This document shows positions 52,161 to 64,000 of a stretch of 64,000 nt of DNA, one piece after another. A program made the translations under genes and the position numbers. This DNA comes from Lingula anatina (Eukaryota > Brachiopoda > Lingulata > Lingulida > Lingulidae). The stretch's first letter is position 1; each line of letters begins with the position of its first letter. Location of the stretch: NCBI RefSeq assembly GCF_001039355.2, contig NW_019775632.1, positions 1-64,000 on the forward strand. Direction: 5' to 3'. The notes below the pieces were generated by a model. That model saw only the letters and a list, made by a program, of their open reading frames with translations. It was not told the origin of the DNA and did no database searches.

Positions 52161-55100
52161 CATACATTCATACACCAACATAAAAAAGATTTGGTCGGCG
52201 TTTTTCTGAAATGAAATCCTCGCCTATCTTTTACAGGCCGACATTTGTTTCTTTTTTGATAACCAACTCCCTGTGTGGCCACACAAACCGAGGTGAGTTG
52301 AAACGTCAGAGAAAATCTTTCTTTGCCGACTGTTCCCCTGTATATATTTCTTCTTCGTTCTCTAATATGTCAGTGGGAATTAAAACATTTGTTTTTGATA
52401 CCGAACCAAGATATGCTCATTGACATATACTAAAACCGACACCGTCTCAAGAGTATGATCCAAAAAAGACTTCATGCTTTACATAATTTCTTTAATTTCC
52501 GCTCTAAGTGGAAGTAAGGGTGTGCAGACCCGCAGTGGAAAATCTATCGTTCTGAACTCGACCCTTTTACGTAAACCCGATCCTATCATTGCCGACTGAC
52601 CTTTCGGGGGTTCTCCAGAGTAGTTCTGCATAAATGTGAAGTAAAGGCGACCAGGTATCAAATCGTGGATAATATAAACACAATCTTATTAAAACTGGGC
52701 GAGTGACACCGCTCGCTAACGATCCCTGATTAAGCGCGTCTCTGATCTTTGTTGGTTTAGGTTCAGGCAATCCCGTTACCTTGGGATATTAACTACCTGG
52801 GGAAAACAAACATTGTTCCATTAGACGGCGATGAGAAATGGAACCTCTATTAAAACAATCACGTGAAATGTAAGAACCGCTTTTAAAGAATACCGGTAAG
52901 GAATATAACGAAGTGGCAATCGTCTTTAAAGGTTGGGATGGTGCTGTGAAAGTTCGATGCTTTTAGTTTTATCTATACATGATGATAATTAAGAATGCAA
53001 AGAAGAAAAAAATCCAAATAGGTCTAATAACATTACGAAAATCATAGTTTTAAGATGGTAAAAAAAGATAAGCAAAGAACTACATCAAAATGGTTTTGAA
53101 CTTGGGAGAAAAACTAGATGCGGACACATTTAAAAGTCACGCACTGACTCGCAATTATAACGAGTTGAACGACAGGGCTTTTAAGTGCAATTGATAGAAA
53201 TCCTAATATTTACAGGGACGTACACAGGTGAAATTGACAGGAAAGCCTTCGATGACAACCTTTCAAATATTACTACTGTTCGTGCAAGTACCTAGAATTC
53301 CATAAATGTGCTCTTTCGTTAAGCAAAAAGCGACCTAACTTAAACCAAAAAATAGGAAACGCATCTCCTTAAAAAAATTCATACCCGTCCAGAAAATGGC
53401 ACATTCGCGTGCTTCGATCTAGTTAAGGCGGTACCTAACGGAAGAAATAAAGCAGAAAAGCGTAAGAATAAAAACAGTTGAGTTATTTATTAGACGGATA
53501 ATAGCTTGTAGTACATAATGATGATTAGATATAATTAACAAGTGCGATACTTTTTGCACCTGTGAGGGGAATAAAACGTGGTAATCGCTACTTTACGTGT
53601 CGTCGTTTTCACGCACAGTTTTACTTCAGAGTTTTTTCAAAGAGGACGTTTTGCAACAATGCAAAACCATCCAATCGATTACCAAGCGTTACTAACAGGA
53701 GCATATGCACTGGTACAATAAAGTTTAATATAATTAATTAGCCCGTATTGATGGAGTGTGAATTTTAACTACACATGCATAATGTGCACCCTGTGACCGC
53801 CCGCCAGCCGTCCAGAGAAAGATCCGTCTGAACAATGCTTCTGCACATTAACAACGTTACAAAATAAAATACAACTTAGAACTTTATTGTCCTAACAAAT
53901 TTTTAGGAGTTTATGAAAATGATCTTAGATATGTACATAAAACATCGCATATGTCATCCTTATATATTTTTTTGCCAAAAATAAGCGTCTTTTTTATTTC
54001 ACTAATGGTAAGGTACATGTAGGATAAAAAATAAAACAGCGCGACGTTTCCAGTGGGTTCATTTGAGATGTTTCCATATTGTGTGTGTGTGTGTGTGTAT
54101 GTGTGTATGTTTGTCTACCAAAAGTGGGGTTTTCTTCCAAGACTGTCGTCTTTATTTGCATTTGACGTTTTACCCTTAAACATTACGTGAGTGATTAAAA
54201 AAAACACTATAATCTTAATAAACTTTTTAAAAAATGAACTAGCGAAGGTTATTAATTAGAAGGGATTTTTTTTGTAATTCAAATATTCGAACAATGAGAA
54301 AAAAAGATAAATAAATATAAAGTTGTAAATTGCGTGCATTTTAATGGAAGCTATAGTCTTCTGTGGTACAAATCAACTGCTGTATACAAAGACAAGTCGA
54401 TCGCGGTAGATATGAGAATGAATTTTTTTCATGCAATTTTCACGGTTGAATCCACAGTGGATGGGGTTGATATCTGCCTTGATGTGAACGTACGTTTGTG
54501 TCGCCTTGTCCAATATATCTTGACTGAGAACAAAGAGACAAGTTCCCACACTAATAAGACAAAATTGTTTTTTCTCTGAAAATGAGAAATACCGAATAAA
54601 TCTGCTATCAAATATCACGAAAACGTGAAATGAAATCTCTCAACCACACGACTTGAGTAATTCAAATTGCGCGGCTAGAAGACACAGTCATTTAAACAAT
54701 TTTCGTTTCGTCAGTGTGAATTAAATATAGCAAATATGATTACGGTGTAACACTGCAAAAGGAGATATGCTTTTCTTTAATATAAGTATTTTTTGTATTT
54801 TTTACGTATTTTGTTTAACGTCAATTGATAGCTAAATGGGACTATAATTTCATATGATAATAAAAAAACAATAAAAAATAAAAACACAAGCCTAACATTT
54901 ACACAAATAATGTCTCACTCAAAAAAAAAATCCGGTAATTTGAAATCAGTGCGTTCAGTATTGTTATCGATCACACATTTGAAAAAGTCTTTCAAGGCAA
55001 TATCAGTCCTAACTAGAATCTTCCTTAATACTTGAACTTTACGAATTCATTACTACTTCAACCTCTTTTTTGAATAATAATAAAAAAAAGAAAATAGACA

Positions 55101-55560
55101 AAATCCTCTCTTTCCACTCCGAGAAAAAAGGATCAGCTGGTATTTATATGGCAACTATTTTGAACCGAAGAGAATTTCCCACGCGTATCTCACTTAGGTG
55201 TAAGTTTGTTTTTAGAAATGAGTGCCGGTTCATCGGGGCTCCGGGCCTTAATTGGACCTGGAGTCATCTCCAAGGAATCAAAACTCAATGGTTGGATTGA
55301 AATGTTGTCTCGTAATTGTCCCAGACATTTATCAAATAAACCAAGGACAGTGGATGCCTGTCGGAAAGATATTGATTGATGACACGATTGGCCAAATCAT
55401 GTAATATCTACAATTACCGAGTACACGGGTAACTTTACTGCGTGCTTTCTAAATAATTTATGTATATTTACCATTAACATTTGGGATGGTTATTGTAATG
55501 AAACAATTCTGTTTAATGATATTTATCGTAAATACAAGCTGAAAAATTATACATAAATAT
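52161..55560. other. Gene-free sequence with a (GT)n tract
   Basis: A (GT)n tract with AT interruptions lies at 54080-54110. No gene or RNA is supported. Short frames near 54334-54618 are open on both strands over the same bases, as expected by chance. Confidence 0.4.
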
Positions 55561-58480
55561 TTTTTCGGGATTGTACTGAAAATAAATTAACTTGTTTACA
55601 ATAAATAACTCAGAAAATTTCCGGAATAATCCTGGCATTCACCCAGATAACATTCCAGTGTGTGTGTGTCCTCCTCAAACACTAAGTATCTTTTTAATAC
55701 ATCGACGCATCAAAACCAATCATGTTATGAGAGCCTACCACAGCTTGAAGCTAGCTGCCAGATCAGCCCACACTATGTTCTATTATCTGTCAATTGAGAT
55801 CATCGCCCGCTATCCAAACTTTCCCACTCGTTCGTATTTCATGCTCTTTTATCTTATTTAGACTGTCAATATTTATTTTGAAGAGGGAGCCGACACTTGC
55901 GGGGAGATGATCTACTGGCCAGAGACCGACTGGCTGCTGCTAAAGTAGATGGTGAAAAATGACACTGGTCACTCTCGCTGGTCAGTTGGTTCCCGGTGGC
56001 TTGATTCTTGTGATTTAGATTTTCCAATATCTACACAATTTCGCCCGCCATTTTTTCTGAGAAAAAAATTGTGGCTTAGAATACGGTTGTTGGGTCTTTG
56101 TTGTTATATTTTTTTCAAAATATCTATAAGGCTATACGAAACTGATAAATGCTGCATATAATGCAAACAGCAATAAGACCTAGGCTATGTGGGGCACGGA
56201 TTTTCAAAGAAATGAAATTGTTATCATTAAAAGCGAGTAACCACAGAATAACGTTTAGGGTCAGAGAATGATAACAGAACATGGGGAAACAAACCACACG
56301 GAGTTAGGACATTATCAGGTTAGACAATGCCACAAAATGCGAAACCATTCAGCGAATCAAAACTAATAATATTGCTCAAAAGCTGCAAAACAGCGCAACA
56401 CAGCCAGTTCTTTTTCTGGTAATTATCTGACAAGAGTAGTCTGAAATTGAGCGTGTAAAACCCGACAAACCATGCAAACACAAGCAGCAGGTGACGAAGG
56501 CAAACCCGTGCGTCGACGACACGCAACGAGACCGGGTTCTCTTGTTGTGGCACACCGGGTCACCTCAATGATACACGCGGAGCAGCAGCCCAACACACGG
56601 TCCACCGTAAGCTGCCAGCACACCAGCATCCATTACAAAAGGAGACAAACAATAGCGGTAGAGTATTTTCACTTTCCTTGCGGACTCTTTTTACCTGCAC
56701 ACCTCATAGATTTTCATAATTACACGCAGCACCTTAGCTAGTCCCAAATTTGATAAATGAAAATGAAAAAGAGCTTACCTGAACCATTAAGCAACGTGCT
56801 TTCATGGAGATCCACTGATTGCTGTGCCCCCTAGCGGACAGCTAGAGAAAATGGAAGGAAACTTCATTTATCAAGAAATGTCTTTATTTTTTATTTTCAG
56901 TGCACATTTTCGTTTCAGAAATATTTGAGTGTCTATGGAAATTAACATATCTACTTTTTCTTTATATTTAAATGGACTAAGTGACACTTTAGAAAGACAA
57001 AAGATAATGGGCGGTGGCATACTGTATGGTATGGTATTTGAGAACGGGTGTCAATCGCAGCCAGCGTGATACCAAGTGTATCATTATGAATAGTTCATCT
57101 CTGGTGTGAATGCCATACACCCTAAATTATGAAGGGGTTTTAGAAAACCACAACAAGCTATGGGAACATGATCTATTTATCGAACTCCGCTCTGTTTTCA
57201 ATTTGTGACCTGTCACACTCATCACACGCAATCTGGTAACACAGTATCTTACATGAAAGAGTCGCCGAACATCGTCAGTTACAGATCGTGCATTCCGGGT
57301 TTATATCAGTCCCACATCCCTGCTATTAATGCCCATTATGTCTATTGTCTGATAGCATATCTTATTCTGGTTTTGTTCGGTGACACTGTATTTTTCTGGA
57401 TCAGATGAACGTGTAAGTTGCTTGGATTTCTAAAGGAACTAACGTGCAAACAAAAAGCCACCAGTAAGTTGGTCACGGTAACAAAACCGTATGAAATTTA
57501 AACAAACAATAGGCATAAGTTCTCTTGTCATTTTGACGGAAACTTAATCTGTAAAGATTTGCAATTTAATCCAGTCATTTAACATCTCACGCCATTGCGA
57601 TGTGCTCGTTTTCACACGAAATCGAGCAAGGTCTGTTTGCTTTGTGTAGGAGAGAATTTTCGCTGCTTTTTCCGATGCCATCTTGAGAAGCGAACAAAGA
57701 GCTGGCTTTGAAGAACATTTTCAACCGATTTATTTATTCTTTATAATCGTCTGTGGCGTGTCAAGGTTGCTATCGAATCTTAATTACCATTGCATTTGGA
57801 TAAAAAACGTACGCGTCCCCTTCCTGTGCGCGTGTATACCGTTTTCCGTGTTATTGAAGGGGTGGGGTACGCTGTTATGCATGCAGGGAGAAACACGTTC
57901 TTACGCCATTGTTTTTCTTTAGAGCAGTCAGACAGCATAACAATGAACGTCACAAATTTGGTATCAGAGCTTTTGGTGCACGTGCGGGCGAATGGCATCC
58001 CAGCGTCTGCACATTTTCAGACAGCGTTAAAACTCGGTTTCTCCCGGAACCCTACCTCCCCGTGGTAGCGCAAAGCACATGCTAGCTCTGTGGGGTGTGT
58101 TTTTACTATTGATTGAGAGTCATTAAATGTATTTTTTTCGCTGTTCTTATTATTCAGTCTAGCAGAAAAACGCGTCTGGTTTGTTGAACACACGACCCCC
58201 GATCACCTGGACTCTAAGGTTTTCATCATACGTGGTAACTTGCGGTAATCAACCCTAAGTCGTCTTTGAACAAGGTGTTTCCTTAATTACAAATTCGGGC
58301 GCTTTCCTCCATGATCAGTGAAATTTAAACGAATTCACTTCATCAGCTTTTTCTTTGAAGAAAGCCGAGCCTCGGAAGAGTATCTCGGTGCTAGAGCGCG
58401 ACCGACGTCTCCGTTTTCTCAGGTTAGAAACTGAAACCGACTAGGTTGTTAACTTTTGACTGAAGACTTGTACATACTAG
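55561..58480. other. Gene-free sequence with GC-richer islands
   Basis: About 55640-55960, 56460-56640 and 57790-58080 are less AT-rich than their flanks and open in several frames. None shows a recognisable domain or a consistent exon chain. They are candidate regulatory islands or first exons of an unrecognised gene. Confidence 0.25.
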
Positions 58481-61299
58481 ACCCTGCCCCAGCTGTTGGA
58501 GAGCTTTATTTTTGACACTGTTAAAAAATCGAGATTTGACCTTCGATCTCTCTGTGAAATTTGAGGGGTCGGAATGTCACATTGACAAATCCATTGAAAG
58601 AAAAAAAAAGAGAAAGAAAGAGAAAACAAAAAAATATTTATACATCTAAATGAAGCGCATTGTATCTTATCTATTGAAACTTGCAATAACTCTTTCACCG
58701 ATCATTGATATTTAATTCAGTGATTTATCCATATTCCATTGAAATTATTACTTCTTTCCAATGATATATTTTTCTCTCGTTTTAGTAATAATGACAAAAC
58801 CAAGCTACTGTTTATCTTTATTCACCAACAAGAAAGAGATCTCACATATTACAATATTTCAAAAGAAAATATCTGGGCTATTTTAATTACTGCAACGAAG
58901 TAACTGTTGGGCAATATCACGAAAGCAAATAAAATTTAACACAATGCATCAAATAAATATCTAAAAGAGACAAAAAAAGTAAACCGTTTTTTTTTTTGAA
59001 AGCCAGGTGAAATTTAAAGTTACTAATGAAAAACTTGAAAAAAAGAGATAAACGGTACAATGCATGTAAATTGCCACAGAGTGACACGCAAAAAATAATG
59101 ATCATTTTTTCTATAAACAAAATGGCTCAATACTGTTTATTCTTATGCAGGTTGTCACATAAAACAATCGATGTACATGTATATCAGGCTTTGCCGTGAG
59201 AACGGGATGAACTGTGTATTTCGGCATTAAAACATTTATCCAAAGTTCTCACTAAATATTGTATATTTTGTATATTTCGACATATAAATGAGAATTTTCC
59301 TCGCCGAGAGGTTTTACTCACAGCTCTCACTAAAATATTCTTCCTCTAAAAATTACGTTTCAAGTCCGATCGATATATCAGTTCAAACTCTTAAGTTCGT
59401 TCATTTGTATCAATGGTGCCTTGGCAAGGGTAAATCTTACCAGCCCACGGTACATTGAACTAATGATGCAATTTTCGAAATTCGTTTAAAGTTCTTAGAT
59501 TAAAAACACCTATTTGAAAAATTGCTTTTTTGACATTTGGAAATAATAACCACCAAAACGAACATCTAACGATGTCTAGCTCAACACCTGTGGTAAATCT
59601 GAACATGATAAATCATTTTAAAAACACGAATTCGTAGTTGTGCAAATGTTGATTTCATTAGCCAGCCGCCTAGGCAAAGATATAAATCATGACATATAAG
59701 CGAAAATAAGTCCTCCAAAAAGAGCTTTGAAAGCCAGATAAAATATTTCAGCAGCCTTGGCTTGAGATAAAAAAGTCACGTTTCAGTCTTAACAGTGTGT
59801 GTTCATTAAATCCCCCGGCGTTACAAAATAAATCATATCTAACTAGTGATTTGAAACGAAAATACATTTCAATTAACGTTCTGTAACACACAGAAATCGA
59901 CAATTGGGTGTCTGTTTCAAATAAAAACTGCGAATAGATCATATTTAAAAGGCGTGAACGGGAAATATCTTAGATCAGTTTCACATGGCAAGATTTAGGG
60001 ACGCGACACCAGTGACCCCGGAATCGAGTTTGTTTGTTTAGAAACGGGATCATAAATTATTTTACCGAACTCTTCACAGTACGATTTTCCTTCTAATTTT
60101 CCGTAAAGGAAGCAAAAAACCCTGGAATCTTTATGTGCGAAAAAAAGAGAACACAAAAAGAGTTCAGTAATTTTGCCACCAGGTTATTCAATGCCGTATT
60201 ATGCTTTACCGTGGGAATAAGATCTCTATTATGGCAGCTGAACTGCTTAAGAAAGGTAATGAAAAATAAATACATCTTTGTCCTCGGATGATCGTTTTGA
60301 CTTATCTTAATCGTGAATACAAACGAAGGTACCGTGTTCGTTGCACTTAATGCTGTGAGCTGGTTTGTCGCCCGCCCAGGTACACCTTTCTGGGTTCGGG
60401 ATCAAAATTGAAACTTTTGTGGAAATAAATCAGTTTGAATCTCTCCTGTTCCCGATTCTACGTGTCATGCGTTTGCAAGTGACAAAAATGAGCAATGCTG
60501 CTTCTCACGCAATCTGTACAATAGCCTCACTACTTAAAACATCAATTTAGAAATTTATCAATAAAAAGAGTTAATATTTTGCTTTTTGTCAATCTTTAGC
60601 CTACATAAAGAAAACGTGAAATGAGATTGCTTTTAATTTTTTCGACGTAAGTTTTTGTATTTGTTTCAATAATTTCCCCATTTGTACGTTATTTTAAACT
60701 CCGAGGATAATCTTCGTCCCGCGTATCATGAATTGGTCGCCGTTATGTACAGCTTAAAGTGTCCTGGTAATTCGACACTATCTAGAATTTTGTTCATAAC
60801 ACTAAATGTGTTTTAAATCTACTAATCAAATGTATTAATCTCATTTGTAAAGAAACCGACTCCCTGAGAATGTACTTCTTCGTAATCCAATGTTTTGAGT
60901 GGGTTTTAATTATACATGTATAATCTAGTTACTCGGTCTTCTTTTACGTAAAAAATGGATCTTTTAATTGCTGTGCAAACTTACTCCCCTCTATAACTAT
61001 AACTCCTTATCAATTATCATTTTTTAGACAAGAACTGCATCTTATTTACATGTTTCACTGGGTTCACAAGTGACTACGAACTTTGTACGATTGCTTTTGG
61101 TGAGAAAACACACACTAAATGTTGAGGCAAATGTGTTTACAGTGGAAGAAGGACTTTTTCGTCAAGTTATTGAACTATCAAAACAATATGAAGGCAAACA
61201 GTCTTTTATCTTTATTGAATACAATTAGACGGAAATAGAGATAAGGCGGAAAAGAAAAAAGGATTTTAAGGTGCTTGCATGGCGCTCGCGTGTGTATTT
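58481..61299. other. Gene-free sequence, nothing recognised
   Basis: AT-rich, with no supported feature. Confidence 0.4.
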
Positions 61300-62110
61300 A
61301 TTTTAGATTGGACGCTTATGATTGTATGGTTATGATTCTGAGACCATATAGAGATATAGGCTTCGAGACTGACGCCTCAAAGAAAACAGGACTTCGCTCA
61401 AGGCCTATAGGGTGAAAATAAAGTGCAAACAAGATTTTGGAGCGGAAACCTAAATATCCTGAAAAACAAGACAGGAAAAGACACGAAAGATTAACTTGAA
61501 CGTATTTATATTGTTGGCTATTAAGAGCACTTCCATCTTTATAATTAATACCCTTATTACACTCAGACTATGGATTCCACTAATTACCAGGAGCTGATAA
61601 ATTTTAGAAATCGTGAGGAATCGTGGAATTTTGCACATTTCTGGTAGAAATCTTGCCCCTGTAGGATTCAGTTACAAATTTCAAGATAGACTTAAGAATA
61701 TTCTGGGATTCTGCTTGAACTGCACGAATGTTGTCAAAAAACAGCTGTGATTTGCAAGAATGACTTAAGAATAATTCACGAACAGTAGGGTTCAGTTAGG
61801 GGGAAGCCGAATGCACCTACCAAAGGTAGGATTAGAAATATAATTTGGCTATTCTTTACAGAATCGTAGTCAAATCGTGGTCATACAAATGCTTCATGAT
61901 TCTCAGGTTAAGCTTAAAATACATAAGAATGGCTGAGAATGTACTAGGAATCAGTTATGATATTTAGGAATGTATCACGGATATTTTTTGCATTCGGGAG
62001 TTCGGGAGCAAAATTTTTGAACAGTTCAAAATCTTTGTTCCGATTTCACAATCTCTTCAAGACTTGCAAGAACTGACTGAAAATAAATAAGAATCAGTTA
62101 AGAGCTTCAA
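61300..62110. repeat. Degenerate repeat region rich in AAGAAT/GATTCT words
   Basis: The words AAGAAT, GAATC and their complements recur many times in both orientations, including CTTAAGAATA twice (near 61691 and 61766), GAATCAGTTA twice (near 61949 and 62091) and AATCGTGG twice. It looks like decayed copies of a short tandem or dispersed unit. The unit length could not be fixed by eye. Confidence 0.4.
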
Positions 62111-64000
62111 CATTTTTATGAAAAATCAATCAATCAAACAAACATAATTTTCCATTTTTTACGTCAAGACTTTTTACGTTGTGCCCTAGAAAATACCTTA
62201 TATTTGTGAATGAATTTATTTAAACTGCAGAAGAAACATTTTAAGAAATAACGCACTCATTCGACACAAAATGACTACCGCTTTGTTTTTATCATTTTCT
62301 TTGCTTAAGACCATTCAACTTCTAATAAATAAAAGTAAAGATCGCAAGTTGCTTTTTAAGATTGAATTGAACTGGGTAAATGCGGCAGTTGTGCCAGCAC
62401 CTGTGTACCCCTTACTCATAATAAGACAGACCAATGCATCAACATGACAATAGACAGGTGAGTGAACTGTATCTGTCTAAGCCAGTTACCGCCGGGTAAT
62501 TTTGAGTGGATACTGTACAAGACTTAGCGCATTTGGCAATGAGGGGTTATACGATACTTTTGTATTAAATCATATATATCAGACAAACGAAAAATATTTG
62601 AATCTGTTTTGATTAGTTAGTAAACCTATGAAGTAATATATATTCGCTCTTTTGAAGAGAGCGATTTAAAATAGCTATTTTCAGATCGGAATGTTTCGTA
62701 CAAGGCTCTAGGGTAATTTGCATAACAACAGGGCGTCCAGCGCAGTGCGAACAGTCTTTCTGCCTGCTCACTTGACAGTTGGATCTCAAAAAGAGAAGAC
62801 GCAAAGTTTGGTGTAGAGAAGTCAGGAGCCCGTACTGTCAGTGTTGCTGCTTTTTCCTGGTAAGTCACAGTTCTTCTACAGTACAGTATTTATTTACTTA
62901 CCAGAAGTTTGATTTATATTCTCGATTTTGAATGATATTATAGTTAAATAGATACAGAGGACAGACTCCACATATCTCAGGCATAAAATTTCATCAAGTT
63001 ACCGTGCACAAAGGTCCGACTAAGATAGTGCTCCTATTGGTGTCAACTGACATATATGTATACCAAAGGAAAAGCTATTACAGATAATTAGTTTGATATA
63101 AAAGTTAATTTTTGTTATTTGGTGCAGAGTTATGCGGAGTCTTCTGTATTTATTGTTCATCGTCGATAGATAATCAAGTCTTTTTTTGTGAGTCCAAGAT
63201 AATTTTTTGCAACTTTTATTTGACTTTTTGAAATTTCTCTGTATTTTGAGTTCTCCGTGCATTATGTTTTCACCTTGAAAATACTTTCAGATAAAGTTTT
63301 TTTCCGGACGTTCTTTTGACAGTGAACTTTTCTTTTGGTGCAGATTATTCAGCTTTGAGTTGTCACTGTGTTTATATTGATATTTCAGATCTGCAATCTC
63401 CTATTCCAAGAAACTGAGAAATCATGTGCAACTGATGAAAACATGCGAAGAATTCTGTATGATTAGGATCATAACACGTATACGGCTTTGCACGCTCATA
63501 CGCTGCTATTTGAAGAGTTGTTTAACGAAATAACATCCAAGGTAGACTGCGAAAGTGAGGATTCTATATATTTACTTGCATGTCATTATTTTGATGCTTC
63601 GAGAGGGAATTGCTGGATGAAACTGGAGGAATATTGATCATAACTACAGTCAACTGCCATTTCATAAAATAAATAAAATTGAATTAAATTCACTTACGTT
63701 CATTTGTAAATGTTTCTGAATGTTATTGTTTAATACCGAATGTTCTTATCTTAATCGATTTCACTTGAATAAAGACACTTTTCTGGTGTTTTTGTTTAAT
63801 CCATTTCACTTGATCTAAAGATACAGGGGTCAAATTGAAATCAATTTTAAACTAAATTGTTAAATGTATTTCGTTTTCTTTTGGCTTTTGATACCGCGTG
63901 GTTTGTATCCACATCTTTAAAAAAATCACATTACTTAAAAGATCTGTAGATGACAGTTTTCGTTCTAAATTTCATAGTTTGAAATTTTATTATGCACATG
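62111..64000. other. Gene-free right edge, nothing recognised
   Basis: No gene is supported. Two overlapping minus-strand frames at 62613-62868 read each other's shadow and show no domain. Confidence 0.4.

Noticed and set aside
62613-62868. Two overlapping minus-strand frames of 63 and 80 codons
   Set aside because: They overlap in different frames, show no domain and lack a supported exon chain.

Overview
The window is AT-rich nuclear DNA from an invertebrate bilaterian animal. The genes have short exons, GT-AG introns and metazoan-specific families (SIX homeobox, RNF8, TMEM87, FUBI-RPS30). The species cannot be fixed from the sequence. A lophotrochozoan or another slowly evolving marine invertebrate fits the close match to vertebrate proteins, but that is inference. 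One ambiguous base (N) lies at 7996.

The first 17 kb is a compact housekeeping cluster. At the left edge are the last seven exons of a TMEM87-type Golgi membrane protein (+, 821-3188). A small ubiquitin-like/ribosomal S30 fusion gene (FAU/RPS30, -, coding 7040-8826) follows. It diverges, across about 100 bp of promoter, from a nine-exon RNF8-type E3 ubiquitin ligase (+, 9398-15814). I joined these exons by splice signal and reading phase, and all phases agree.

From about 16.8 kb to the end there is one convincing gene, a two-exon SIX1/2 (sine oculis) homeobox transcription factor (+, 29268-33105). It is flanked by about 12 kb of upstream and 31 kb of downstream sequence without a convincing gene. 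This is the usual setting of a developmental regulator. An exact MEF3 (SIX-binding) motif lies about 240 bp upstream of its start codon. Several more complex islands in the flanks are candidate enhancers. One exon-like island at 43938-44063 has good splice signals but no recognised protein.

Mobile and repeated DNA consists of a large imperfect foldback repeat (4930-6030), a near-perfect 115-bp hairpin element with TA ends (9969-10086), two copies of one small terminal-inverted-repeat element (2825-2950 and 49925-50238), a direct repeat (37020-37280), and many TA, GA/CT and GT/CA microsatellites.

The observation most worth following is the RNF8 C terminus. After the RING it carries a textbook SUMO-interaction motif (VIDL plus an acidic run) and then a CCHC zinc knuckle formed only when the last two exons are spliced. 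Both lie beyond the end of the human RNF8 layout as I know it. The protein may therefore read SUMO and bind nucleic acid as well as recognise phosphothreonine.
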